DNA of 64,000 nt. Source: Oscillospiraceae bacterium. Lineage in GTDB: Bacteria; Bacillota; Clostridia; Oscillospirales; Acutalibacteraceae. Position 1 is the stretch's first letter. Every line of letters begins with the position of its first letter. The notes beneath the pieces are model-generated. The model had not been told where the DNA came from, ran no database searches, and saw only the letters and a program-made list of their open reading frames with translations. This document shows positions 15,501 through 24,431 of the stretch, piece after piece. Location: contig SVPP01000008.1 of NCBI GenBank assembly GCA_015065765.1, positions 1-64,000 of the forward strand, read 5' to 3'. The translations under genes were made by a program, and so were the position numbers.

Positions 15501-18351
15501 AGATAGTACGGAAAATTTCGTTGAAAAGCATTGTGATTGTATACCTTATTTTTTCTGTAAGTTTTCCGTTAGTTTCAGGCAAATCAATGCGCAAGACAGT
15601 TTTGTTTCGGTATTCACGTTCGGGAATGCCTTTGCCTTCAAAAGCTATCAGTTTTGCTGTGTGGAGATTATTATAACGGTCCAAATCATAATATCCGGGT
15701 GTAGCGACTGAAAAATCAGCAAATTCGTGAACGATTTTCATGCCTGAAATATTTCGCACTGCACCGATTTCATCAGAACTGCGAAGTCCCTTGAATGTAT
15801 AAATTCTGTTCTGACGGTAAGAAGGACGACCTTTGATATGGTCTGCAGCACGGCGCAGAAGAACTTGTCCGTCTGCTGTTACATGTTGCATTTCATAATA
15901 CTTTCCGCCAAAAGTAAAGAACTGACCGGGAAGGAACCTCTGATAGATGTGACCGCTTAATTCAGAGCCGAGATAATATTTTTCGCCTTTTTCGTCTTCA
16001 GAGATGTAGCTTGCAGATTTAAGTTCACAAACACATTTCTCAATAAATTTTTTGTCTTTTATTGAGTAGACATCGTGAATCTTTCCTAAAGACATGTCAT
16101 AACATTCTTCAATAACTAAAATTCCCTGGTCAATGGTAAGTTCCTGATACTCGATTTTTTTGTCAAGAACAGATGCCACACAGGCTTCATAGTTATTAAT
16201 GTCAAGACTTTCAAGCTCTTTTGCCGGAGCATAACACTTGTATATTTCAAACCAAAGCTGGTTTTTCAGGTCGCTTACTGTTATTCCAAGCAAAGAGAGT
16301 TCCTTTACAAGTATCTCAGCACCAACAGGTTTGATGCTCATTAAGAGTAACATTTTGAGAACAGAGTTTCTGTGTGTTCTTGCGTGGTCTGCAACAATAA
16401 AGGGAATTGCTTTCGGGTCAGCCTCAAAAATTGGTGCATTTTCCGCCATGTAATCCTTTAGGAGATATTCCTGGGATATTACATTGATAAATCCCTGACT
16501 TGTTGTACGGGTTGAAAAGTTACGAAGAATTTCAAACATATTGAAGGATTCATCTTCAACTGTGAAAAAGTTATTTTTTTCAATCCCCGCACTCCAGAAA
16601 TTTGGAGAGGTGAGAAAGTACTCATCCATGGATTCCTGACTGGTGGGAAGACCGGCGTATTTTGTCAGGTCATAGTAATACTGTCTGTCAATCCAGCGCA
16701 TATCACTTACAGGGAAAGCTTCACCGCCGTACCATTCAGTTTTGGCAATCTGGTTTTTTAGTGCAGCAAAGGATAATTCTGTACCAAGACCAAGATATCT
16801 GGAAATGTTTGGTACGAGACGATGGTGGAGAAAATCTTTGTCAGATTCCCAGCACATGTAAGATGATGAGCCTTTATATTTGTTTGTGGCAGAAACCTCG
16901 GTCATGTTAGTCATAAGAATATGAGACATAGCATCAACAAGACCATCACAGTTTTTGTCGCACATGCAATAAACTATTTCTTTATCTGAGCCGCCACATT
17001 TTTTGACAAGCAGATTAAGACCTATCTGTGCAGTGGTAATAAGTTTTGAAGGCTCGATTATAACTACAAAACCAACTTCTTCAAGAAAATCTTTGTGTGA
17101 TTCCTGTAATTTTATATCCAATACGCTTGAACGGGAAACGATACCGATATCGATTTTTTCAGTAGTATTGTCATGCTTCAACTCATTGATGTTCCACATG
17201 AATGGGATGTTTGTAACAGCACTTATGCCGTCTTCAATCCATTGCCTGATATCATCTTCAATAGCGTGTCTACCAAGAACAACAAGCACCTTCCGATGAC
17301 TCAGCAGAGCTCGGTTCATGGGATAGAAAGCATAGGGGATCAGGTCTTTGTAAAACGGATTGTTGAATAAAATACTTTTTCCGTTAAGCAACTCAATGGA
17401 AGACTGGAGATAGTTATGGTCAACAGTAAAACCGTTTTTGTGGAGAGCCTTCATATAGGAAGCAAAACAAAGAATCTTGGGATCTTCGTTTTTCTCAAGA
17501 TTATCTAAAACATCCTTTGTTGATACTCCGTATGATAATGCACTGTTCAGCCCTGTGTTTTCGGCCAGAAGCTTGTCTTTGAAAAGATTTCGTAAAAACT
17601 TGCGAAGCAAAGAATAGTTTGCTATATGAAAAGCTTCGTCGTCTTCTCCCATTATAGAACCATATTCACCCTGAGTGAGACCGTCCAGATAGAAGAACAA
17701 TTCACCGATTACCAGGATACCGAAAACTGGGAAGAATACAGCCTGGAGAACTTCTTCCTGAAACATTTTATTGCTTATCATCAACAGTATTGAAGAAATT
17801 GCCAATGCAGTGTAATAAAAAGTTTTAAGGAAACTTCTTACCTGCGAGTATCCATCCTTAAGACACCAGAAATTACGCTCGAAAAAGAATCTGTAGAAAA
17901 TGGAAGCTATTCTGTTATGTATATCGCCGTCATGCTTTACAGTATTATCGATGATCTTAATACAGATCTTTTTAACAGCCAGATAAACAGCAGCAATTAC
18001 AATGTTGGCAATATAAAATATCCAATATTTCAGATTAAGGGAGTTGAGGAAGTCGTGGACTAACTCACTGATAGTGGTGATAATTGAACTGATAGCCGCA
18101 GGCATCCAGGAGAAATTAGCCAGATTTGCAATCCAGACAGGGATGCGGTTGATTATTTTTACAAGCCATGTGCATAGCGGGTCAGCCAGAAACATGAACG
18201 CTACTACAAAAATAAGAGCAATAACGGGCATGGCAAACTGTCTGCTGCGGTCGCTGCGGGGCAGATTGATTTTGTTGCTCACCAAGCAAAGTGCAACAAA
18301 TGGGAGAATTGCTATACACATTTTTACAATCTCTATAATTGTATCAATCAT
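12523..18351 (-). CDS. giant membrane protein: TM domain, NTPase-like region, Pro-Glu repeats, DA1-like zinc peptidase, transglutaminase-like domain
   Basis: 1942 aa. Residues 1-230 hold about six hydrophobic helices. Residues about 330-950 are a large cytoplasmic alpha/beta region; KVLVVLGRHAIEDDI and FVVIIEPSKL look like remnants of helicase motifs, but no Walker A is seen. Residues about 1120-1200 are ETPEVP repeats. A zinc ribbon or LIM-like pair (CDFCG...CLQC, near 1305-1330) precedes MAHELTHIWQY near 1418 (HExxH) and a downstream EGMAKWTE, the DA1-type peptidase arrangement. The C-terminal domain has the transglutaminase triad: Cys in KAVCAGYARA, His in GVHAWNIV, Asp in LDVTWAD. The start follows GGGAGGAATTAT and overlaps the upstream gene by 8 bp. 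It is last gene of the tubulin-like operon. Function is not known. Confidence 0.85.
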   Translation of the reverse strand: MIDTIIEIVKMCIAILPFVALCLVSNKINLPRSDRSRQFAMPVIALIFVVAFMFLADPLCTWLVKIINRIPVWIANLANFSWMPAAISSIITTISELVHDFLNSLNLKYWIFYIANIVIAAVYLAVKKICIKIIDNTVKHDGDIHNRIASIFYRFFFERNFWCLKDGYSQVRSFLKTFYYTALAISSILLMISNKMFQEEVLQAVFFPVFGILVIGELFFYLDGLTQGEYGSIMGEDDEAFHIANYSLLRKFLRNLFKDKLLAENTGLNSALSYGVSTKDVLDNLEKNEDPKILCFASYMKALHKNGFTVDHNYLQSSIELLNGKSILFNNPFYKDLIPYAFYPMNRALLSHRKVLVVLGRHAIEDDIRQWIEDGISAVTNIPFMWNINELKHDNTTEKIDIGIVSRSSVLDIKLQESHKDFLEEVGFVVIIEPSKLITTAQIGLNLLVKKCGGSDKEIVYCMCDKNCDGLVDAMSHILMTNMTEVSATNKYKGSSSYMCWESDKDFLHHRLVPNISRYLGLGTELSFAALKNQIAKTEWYGGEAFPVSDMRWIDRQYYYDLTKYAGLPTSQESMDEYFLTSPNFWSAGIEKNNFFTVEDESFNMFEILRNFSTRTTSQGFINVISQEYLLKDYMAENAPIFEADPKAIPFIVADHARTHRNSVLKMLLLMSIKPVGAEILVKELSLLGITVSDLKNQLWFEIYKCYAPAKELESLDINNYEACVASVLDKKIEYQELTIDQGILVIEECYDMSLGKIHDVYSIKDKKFIEKCVCELKSASYISEDEKGEKYYLGSELSGHIYQRFLPGQFFTFGGKYYEMQHVTADGQVLLRRAADHIKGRPSYRQNRIYTFKGLRSSDEIGAVRNISGMKIVHEFADFSVATPGYYDLDRYNNLHTAKLIAFEGKGIPEREYRNKTVLRIDLPETNGKLTEKIRYTITMLFNEIFRTIFAENQAYICAMTNKDFVEQDDIDPITYTLQADGCELRENSIYIVEDSQLDLGLIVAVERNLQRIFEIMYDYLRWHNTTLENSLTTTPEKPDGVTFTNDTLQQKKKGVFSKALDRIKKLLGIKDKETPVPTDKEPTGTDPTDTTGSKPPKKKGLIAWIKGRLKGGKKPKDDGSETPEVPETPEVPETPEVPETPEVPETPEVPETPEVPETPEVPETPEVPETPEVPETPEVPETPEVPETPEVPETPETPTATETPDNTLKEENCPPDTDIHEQPSEPAQDIIPDRKPYYERYYLLFGGMYEPKCIDSVSTKAFLDDMGFADFNPLAKARDDKNISTALAASYQPDKPNARYCDFCGTEIFGVEYETLADGRDRCLQCSKTAIKTGEEFRNIFEEVRRNMESFFNIRLNVGVRVEMVNSRTLHKRLGDSFTPTPRQDGRVLGVAIRHRDGTFSLLVENGSPRMMSILTMAHELTHIWQYTNWNAKQIRRKYGKKLELEVYEGMAKWTEVQYAYLINEPALAKRTEIITAYRNDEYGRGFLRYRANYPFSTGTYITRNTPFMFPKEPLSPDYCGTITIVPPRDDGTGTDPDDDTTGGVYNPPSPTGGTGGSSSDDGGDTPGGKEPDNPALYGPIERTPENPPLYARNLLSEEDKAVYDIFLDALENFKTEITNLPKALKVEEVNRMFEQVLVDHPEIFWFRGNETCHYDLNTGIVAKIDLAFRYTKEAAEKAREEILNTIQPFLDTIDENMSDFEVVLRAYETLVDLVDYDTIALDKQNKISYVERSQSPDPIRTIYGVFVDHKAVCAGYARAMQFLLKAMGIECAFVSSGVHAWNIVKVEGDYYHLDVTWADGSNTKADQHFGYMTDYSFFCVTTKEIEALDAHQPLDILPLPQCTATRCNYHHRFDLFLQSYDEEKIRNIVCNCVAQGQSNITFKFSDIATRDFAYQQLFGNKMNEMLRYASMKTGVRVNLKYTCSSPGKIPVLNFYTEKI
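14771..14987 (-). repeat. 18-bp tandem repeat coding (ETPEVP)n linker
   Basis: About twelve near-identical 18-bp units (plus strand GGAACTTCAGGAGTCTCG with a G/A variant at the second-last-but-one position). In frame they give an acidic, proline-rich spacer between the membrane/NTPase half and the peptidase half of the giant protein. Variants are clustered (one type in units 1-6, another in 7-10), which suggests recent expansion by slippage. Confidence 0.95.
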
Positions 18352-20539
18352 ATAATTCCTCCCTTGTAATAGTAACAGATTTTACATAATCAATCGGTAC
18401 AGTAACATAATTGTTCTTAACGAAGAATTCAACTGTACTGTCCACTTCATCGTATGGAATTTTGTATATGTAATCAATGGGTTTTGTGAAATCGAAGTTA
18501 TAAGGCATTGTATCATCGAGTCCGTCAATTTCCATAACGCTGACAAACAAACCATTCACACCGTCTATTTTAGTCTGCACATCGAAAAGATGTTTCTTGA
18601 GTGTGTTGATTTTCTGGTTGCGCGGATTTTTTATGTAATTGAATATTGAAAATTCGCGCATTACGTTACAGGCATGACTGAGATATCTTGAAAAAGCTGC
18701 AAGGCCATTTTCAATTTCATCAAAAATTTCGTTCATTGTTGCGTTAAAGAACTTTATTCGCCGTATATGAAGAAAACGTGATACAAACAAAAACACCAAG
18801 CCTGCCAGAACCATGCCGCCAAAAGAGATTCCGAATATCTTCAAGGCTGCCATAAAAGTTTCTGTGTTGGAATTATTTTTAATCAACAAAGGTATGAAAC
18901 CGAATAAGAAAGCCAGAATTGCAATTGAACCTGTTACAATTGTTCTTATTTTGGTCATACGCTTTGCAATACCTTTTCGTACAACCTGGTCTGCATGGTC
19001 TATTCGTTTTGTATATTCAGTTGTTTTGAAAAGAGTTGTTGTGGTGGTTTCCACCATTTTCAATTCTTCTTCCTGCAAACGGAATTCGATATCTTCAAGT
19101 CTGTCTTCATTCAGTTCAAGAACGCGCTCATCCTCAATGACTGACCTGTCACGGAAATCGCCTTTCACAGCATGTTTCACAGCTCTGCGGGGTTCGCGTA
19201 TATAACGGACAAATTTTCTGGCAACATCAACAGCAAAGTTATACCAGTGTGTATATTCGTCACGAGGGCAGTCTTTTGAAAGACCGATTTCTTTACTTGC
19301 CATGAAATCATTTCTGCCTGTTGAAGAACGGATTTCTACGGGAATATGAACGTCGGATTCAAACAGAGCAATAATTTCCTCAGGAGTCAGCTCTGTTCTG
19401 TCGGGATTTTCGCCTTTAAGTGTATGATGGATTTTTCGTAGAAGAAGGCGTTTCGTCGCATCAAGTTTCCTGAGATACTGTGTGAAAAAGCGACGGGCTT
19501 TCTGGTCGTTGATATTAATGCAGCCATTATAAACACGGTTGGGGCTCATAATTCCGTCAGGGATGTTATTAATAGCCAACATGTAAATAAAGCTTGAGAA
19601 AGACAGAAAATCTTTTGGAACACGTTCAGTACCACGATAAGAAACATCATAAAGAATATATCTGGGCTTATCGGGGTACATGTTGTCATCGCAGAAGTTA
19701 TCGTACTCAAGTTCTTCGTGAGGTTTTTTAACTTCTTTGAAAATGTCATCGGCACGTTTTGAAAAACGTTCAGATAAAACAATAACCTCATCAGGTGTTT
19801 TTCTGAGGGTAGAAGCTAACAGAGACTTACCCACCAACGATTCAAATTTATAACAAGTTGTTCTGAATTGTTCTAATTCTGAAGGTAACAGGTCAATTTC
19901 ATACAGTTTTTCATAATAGTCAAAATCTACTGCGCAGTCTTCTTTCAGCAAATCATCATGCCAGTGATCTCCTTTTTCGGGCATTCCATGCAAAGGCGCT
20001 CCCGACAACCAGATGGTAAGTCTTGTAAGGGGATTATCTGCCGCTTTGTGATAGTTTGCTTTTTTAAGTTTTCTGTACTCATAAATCTGTTGGGCGCTTT
20101 CGCTGATTTTTTCATTGATAATTGAATGAAGTCTTTGGATTTCGCCGTCGACACGACTGAAGAGTTCAGAGTCGGTTTTATCCGGATCAGCCTCTTCTTT
20201 TTCCTTTACCAATGCACGATAGTCATACATAAGGTCATTGATTTCTTTTTCATCGAAATCAGTCAGCGCCTTCAGAGAGTCAACAACGTCAAAAGGATTA
20301 CGTTTGTTGATAATTTCGGAACCAAATGTATCTTTATCCTGGATAATCAGAGCACGCCAGTTAGTTCTACCGGCAGTGATTTCATTAAGTCCCGGCACAG
20401 CTTCCTCAAAAGTTTCCTTATCAGGATACCATGGGCATATCACACAATTAGGGTTATGTGCCAGTAAATCAAGAATGTGAGAGTGTTCTGTATTTATTTT
20501 ATTAAGAAATGCGTTACCGCAAATTATTACCGTAAACAA
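18344..20539 (-). CDS. 731-aa membrane protein of the tubulin-like operon, unknown family
   Basis: A long N-terminal cytoplasmic part (1-530) starts FTVIICGNAFLNKI, alpha/beta-like, followed by charged helical stretches that could form coiled coils (residues about 90-150 and 490-530). Two membrane helices lie at about 533-554 and 565-588, then a 140-residue C-terminal cytoplasmic tail. No enzymatic motif was recognised. The start is a TTG with AAGGAGGTG 9 bp upstream, matching the frame start. It sits 57 bp after the tubulin-like gene and overlaps the giant gene by 8 bp, so it is translated with both. A scaffold linking the GTPase filament to the membrane is a plausible inference from topology and neighbours. 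Confidence 0.85.
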   Translation of the reverse strand: MFTVIICGNAFLNKINTEHSHILDLLAHNPNCVICPWYPDKETFEEAVPGLNEITAGRTNWRALIIQDKDTFGSEIINKRNPFDVVDSLKALTDFDEKEINDLMYDYRALVKEKEEADPDKTDSELFSRVDGEIQRLHSIINEKISESAQQIYEYRKLKKANYHKAADNPLTRLTIWLSGAPLHGMPEKGDHWHDDLLKEDCAVDFDYYEKLYEIDLLPSELEQFRTTCYKFESLVGKSLLASTLRKTPDEVIVLSERFSKRADDIFKEVKKPHEELEYDNFCDDNMYPDKPRYILYDVSYRGTERVPKDFLSFSSFIYMLAINNIPDGIMSPNRVYNGCININDQKARRFFTQYLRKLDATKRLLLRKIHHTLKGENPDRTELTPEEIIALFESDVHIPVEIRSSTGRNDFMASKEIGLSKDCPRDEYTHWYNFAVDVARKFVRYIREPRRAVKHAVKGDFRDRSVIEDERVLELNEDRLEDIEFRLQEEELKMVETTTTTLFKTTEYTKRIDHADQVVRKGIAKRMTKIRTIVTGSIAILAFLFGFIPLLIKNNSNTETFMAALKIFGISFGGMVLAGLVFLFVSRFLHIRRIKFFNATMNEIFDEIENGLAAFSRYLSHACNVMREFSIFNYIKNPRNQKINTLKKHLFDVQTKIDGVNGLFVSVMEIDGLDDTMPYNFDFTKPIDYIYKIPYDEVDSTVEFFVKNNYVTVPIDYVKSVTITREELYD

Positions 20540-20556
20540 CTGTTATCACCTCCTTG

Positions 20557-20584
20557 TTTTCCCGCGGTTTTATCCGCGGAAAAA
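20557..20584. other. intercistronic hairpin between tubulin-like and 731-aa genes
   Basis: Two CCGCGG palindromes (20562-20567, 20574-20579) with a 6-nt loop and T/A flanks form a compact hairpin on either strand. Read on the minus strand it precedes only GG-AAAA, not a T-run, so attenuation or mRNA processing is more likely than full termination. Confidence 0.5.
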
Positions 20585-20596
20585 TTAAACATCTAT

Positions 20597-23500
20597 TTAA
20601 TTATTTGAAAAAAGGTCGTCATCCTCTGTGTGGTCGCAAAGGCGATATTTTTTACTTCTTGAAACGTCAAGTTTGTCAAGTTGAGTAAGAATCTTATCGC
20701 GAAGCAGCATGAAAGCACGGTTGTCCTTGGGTGAGCTTTCGTGTGAATCATAAAGCTTTCTACAAAGTTCATAGTTTGCATACAACAGATTGTAATGCTT
20801 GCAGAGTGTTTCGGCGATAATGGGATTCTGGTCATCTGCACTTGCAAATTTTCTGATTTCTGTTGAAATAATTTCAAAAATAGCATCGTACATGATATCC
20901 AGCTCTGCATCATCTTTCTTGGGAAGAGATTTCCAGTAGAGCAGAGGGATTTCAAAGATAGAAACGGGGCAAGATACTTTTTCTGCACTTTCCTGTCCGT
21001 CTTTCTGAACTTCCATTACAAGATTTTTGTTCATGAATTCCTTACATTCAGAGTCATCAACAAGGAGATCTCTGTCTATAGAATCAAGTCTTGTAGCAAA
21101 GGTTGTTCTTCTATAAGGAGTGCTCTTCTCAAATTCCTTTTTGCGAAGTCTGTCTGCGAAATCATGGAGAGAATGAACAGCATATCTGTCGAAATACAAT
21201 GCATCAAGAACCTCGAAGAATCTGTCACACTTTGTGTGGTTGGAAACTGTGAGTGCTTTTGTGCTGCTGCTGCCATCACGGTATTCATAAATAGTTTTAT
21301 CCTTATCAAGAGATGATGCAATACGCTGATAAAGACGTTTGTAAATGAAACCATAAAGCATTGCTTTGTGAATGCGTTTCATAAGTACACGCTGATAGCC
21401 CCTGGGATCAATTTCAGGAAGAGTAGTGATTGAGTTCCAGCGTTTGTCAATATGAGGAGTGATAACGGGATTCAGACGGTTATCAGGACCGATTTTTGAC
21501 ATATACTCCTGATAAGCTGAGAAATATGCACCTACGCTGCCTGCACCTTCACCTGATACTGAGATTTCAGTTTCTTCAAGTTTTCCGGGATCGCGCTGAG
21601 GAGAAGCCATTTTATGAATGTCAGTAAGTGTCAGGCCATATACTGAGCGGAAGAAATGAAGCTCGTATTTAGATACGTTGTTAGATGCAAATTCTTTATT
21701 GAAAGTTGACTCGGGCATCTTCATGCCGTCGCCTTCTTCAATCTGTGCATTATATGACATTGATTCGATTTTGCGGTCTTCTTCAAATGATTTACGGACA
21801 ACGCTGGGGCTTGCGAGAGTGAAGCCCTTCTTGATGATTTTTGCAAGATGAGCATTTTTGTTTATGTCTTTCTTTGATTCTGCAATGATGGTTTCAGCAT
21901 CCTTGGGATTGTTTTCAGCCTTGCAGAGAGCAATAATTCTGCTTTCATGACCACATGCACGGACGATATCCATGTCAAGACCTCTGCACCAGCTTTCAAC
22001 AATCTTCTTGTACTGCTCAACTACAACATCTTCAAAAACATCTTTAACGGAAACATCAGCAAAAGTATCGTTTCTGAGAATGTCATCGCTTTTGCCGTTT
22101 TCCTTGACAGCGTCATAGATTTTTGAGAAGAGTTCAATTTCTTCAGCAGAGCCACCTGCAGGCATATTCTGTTCATCTGCGAGTTTCTGGAGGTGTTCAC
22201 GCTTGTTGAAGAGATTGTATTCGCAATCACCGTTTTCAAAGCTCAGTTTTGAAGCGAGAGTAGCTTTGCGTTTTTCAAGACCTGTAACTTTTGTCTGGAA
22301 TTTGTCATAGAATGCCTCAAACTGGCCATTGAGACGTTCTATGTAAGGTTTAGCAGCCTGGCAAACATAGAAACGTACAAAAGCTTTATATGTTTCAGCG
22401 ATGTCATGAGCATAGTTGGTAATAAGTCTGTTGCATTTCTTTTTATCAGCATCTGTGATGAGTGTTCCGCGGTCACATGCTACACACATTGCGCGCAAGT
22501 CAGCTTCCTGTGAACCTATGATGGGGCCAACCTGGAATTTTTCAGTTTTGCGTTTTTTTGTTTGTTTGTCTTCCGCACCATACAAAGCTGTGTCCTGACT
22601 CTTCTCGAAATCTGCATATTCCGGTTCAGAATGAGCATATTGTGCAGTTCTTTGGTAGAGTTTGTACAGGAAGTAACGCATAGCATTGGGGTGCAGAGCT
22701 TTTCCGTCCAGTGAAAGGAATGATTCTATTGTGTAAGGCTCAGAATTTTTCTCAATTTTATTGTTACTGTTAAAGTTACGTTCAACAAAGGAGAAGATTG
22801 TTTTTCTGATATTATCAATATTATTTTTGCTGATGAGTTCTGCCATATCCTCTATGCTCTGCAGTCTGTTTGCAAAACCGTTAGCGACATTTCTGTTCAT
22901 GTAGTAATCGAAGTCTTTTCTTGTGTCCTGTTTTAACGGAGTTGCTTCGCAAACCTGGAAAGCACGTTTTATAAGCTGATTGATAAAGTTTTCAACAGCG
23001 GGGATGGAAAAATCTTCTTTTCCATCATCACTTGTCTTTCTTGCTGAATCCTCTGTATCATCTGCATCATCTGGCTCGGACTGGAAGTCGTCACCTGTTG
23101 CATTGCGATTTTTTTCATTTTTAGGATCAATATATTTTTCCTTGAGCATTTTTGTGAACTTTTCTGAACCGGTTTCGATATCAGTGACGTAAACATCAGG
23201 ACGCTGAGGTTTTGTATCAGTATTGCCGTTTTTGAAATCAAGCTCTTTGTTGTGGAAGTCATAATCGTATACAAGCCAACTGTTTGTGACGAGCTTTGAC
23301 ATGTCATCTTCGCTTACCTGTGCCGATGTGTGACCGATAAGCTGTTTTTCGATCCACTCATAAGCGATGTAGTCGCGGATTTCTTCGTAAGGATAGCGGA
23401 CAATTGCTGCACCTGCGCCGCCAAAACGGTTTCTGCCGAGCTTTTTGTCATCAAGGAATTCCTTGTGGATATTGTCTTCTTTACTTGCTGCCTTTCCGCT

Positions 23501-24400
23501 CATAGGACCGACGCACTGCTCATAAATACTGTGAGCAACATATGAACGGTACTGAGCGAGAGAATCCATCTTTGATGTGCTGTCGTCTGTGCGTTCATAA
23601 AGGAAGCAGAAGTCAAAGGGTGAATTCTGGAGTCTGTCAACTCCGCCTGAAGGATTGGGAACATCAATGTGAAGATCCATGTAACGCTTAAGTTCAGGAA
23701 CTGATTCAAAGAAAGGTCTCATCATGAAAGCGTTGATTTCTTTAAGTGTTGCATAGCCGTTTCTCTGCAGGCTGAGTTCTTCACTTGTTGAAGGTCTGAT
23801 TGTCTGCAAAGCATCAGGCATTATGAAAAATCCGCGGATGATAGCTGATGAATCAGGATAGTTGACTGAAAGATAGTTACGGATAAGCATACTGATAATC
23901 AGTGCAATACCTGAACCTGTACCACCGGCAATAGTTGAAGATACAATAACTTTAACAGTCTGACGTTTGTCTGAACCGTCTTTGTTATAAAGGGCATCAA
24001 TTGCATCATAGAGAGCCTTGATTCTTCCAGTCTTGATAGTTGCGTTGAGAGCAAGACGGGAAATGGCACGGATCTGGCCCGCACCTTCTGAAACGGTTTT
24101 TCCGTTGATTATCATGTTGTTGGGAAACCATTCTTCACGTGCTTCATCGTCTGAAAGAAGATAGTCACGGACGGTTCTGGGTGATGATGTCTGAATGGAG
24201 GTGATTGACACGCCGTCGTCTGCTTTTTCAAGGTCGTTTACATCAGTGTCAAGGATGACAAACTGTGCCTTTGCAAGGTCATCATTACTTTTCTTTGCGA
24301 TGTCAACTACTTCGCGGATAATCTTTGAACCGATACCGCCAAGACCTACGAAAAGAGTTGCGCCCACTTTGTTGCCTTCTAATTTTTCTTTGTTACTCAT
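20597..24400 (-). CDS. tubulin/FtsZ-like GTPase, Tubulin_2-type
   Basis: 1267 aa. The N-terminal 350 residues are a tubulin-superfamily GTPase: GATLFVGLGGIGSKI at 13-27, the T4-type glycine loop AGGTGSG at 158-164, strand FVILDTDVNDL, and GGAGAAIVRYPYEEI further on. The remaining 900 residues are helical, acidic and unique to this type, with no membrane segment. Filament-forming GTPases of this long FtsZ-like type have been linked to VWA proteins and proposed for membrane remodelling (Makarova and Koonin, two FtsZ-like families). The ATG at 24400 has AAGGAG 8 bp upstream; the longer frame start at 24418 has none. It lies 31 bp after the VWA gene. It is distinct from the division FtsZ, which is not in this window. 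Confidence 0.9.
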   Translation of the reverse strand: MSNKEKLEGNKVGATLFVGLGGIGSKIIREVVDIAKKSNDDLAKAQFVILDTDVNDLEKADDGVSITSIQTSSPRTVRDYLLSDDEAREEWFPNNMIINGKTVSEGAGQIRAISRLALNATIKTGRIKALYDAIDALYNKDGSDKRQTVKVIVSSTIAGGTGSGIALIISMLIRNYLSVNYPDSSAIIRGFFIMPDALQTIRPSTSEELSLQRNGYATLKEINAFMMRPFFESVPELKRYMDLHIDVPNPSGGVDRLQNSPFDFCFLYERTDDSTSKMDSLAQYRSYVAHSIYEQCVGPMSGKAASKEDNIHKEFLDDKKLGRNRFGGAGAAIVRYPYEEIRDYIAYEWIEKQLIGHTSAQVSEDDMSKLVTNSWLVYDYDFHNKELDFKNGNTDTKPQRPDVYVTDIETGSEKFTKMLKEKYIDPKNEKNRNATGDDFQSEPDDADDTEDSARKTSDDGKEDFSIPAVENFINQLIKRAFQVCEATPLKQDTRKDFDYYMNRNVANGFANRLQSIEDMAELISKNNIDNIRKTIFSFVERNFNSNNKIEKNSEPYTIESFLSLDGKALHPNAMRYFLYKLYQRTAQYAHSEPEYADFEKSQDTALYGAEDKQTKKRKTEKFQVGPIIGSQEADLRAMCVACDRGTLITDADKKKCNRLITNYAHDIAETYKAFVRFYVCQAAKPYIERLNGQFEAFYDKFQTKVTGLEKRKATLASKLSFENGDCEYNLFNKREHLQKLADEQNMPAGGSAEEIELFSKIYDAVKENGKSDDILRNDTFADVSVKDVFEDVVVEQYKKIVESWCRGLDMDIVRACGHESRIIALCKAENNPKDAETIIAESKKDINKNAHLAKIIKKGFTLASPSVVRKSFEEDRKIESMSYNAQIEEGDGMKMPESTFNKEFASNNVSKYELHFFRSVYGLTLTDIHKMASPQRDPGKLEETEISVSGEGAGSVGAYFSAYQEYMSKIGPDNRLNPVITPHIDKRWNSITTLPEIDPRGYQRVLMKRIHKAMLYGFIYKRLYQRIASSLDKDKTIYEYRDGSSSTKALTVSNHTKCDRFFEVLDALYFDRYAVHSLHDFADRLRKKEFEKSTPYRRTTFATRLDSIDRDLLVDDSECKEFMNKNLVMEVQKDGQESAEKVSCPVSIFEIPLLYWKSLPKKDDAELDIMYDAIFEIISTEIRKFASADDQNPIIAETLCKHYNLLYANYELCRKLYDSHESSPKDNRAFMLLRDKILTQLDKLDVSRSKKYRLCDHTEDDDLFSNN

Positions 24401-24431
24401 ATTAATTCTCCTTTTCATTGAAGATTGTTTT

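Noticed and set aside
20597-24400. Division protein FtsZ
   Set aside because: The protein is more than three times the length of FtsZ, has AGGTGSG in a divergent context, lacks the FtsZ C-terminal peptide, and has no dcw neighbours.
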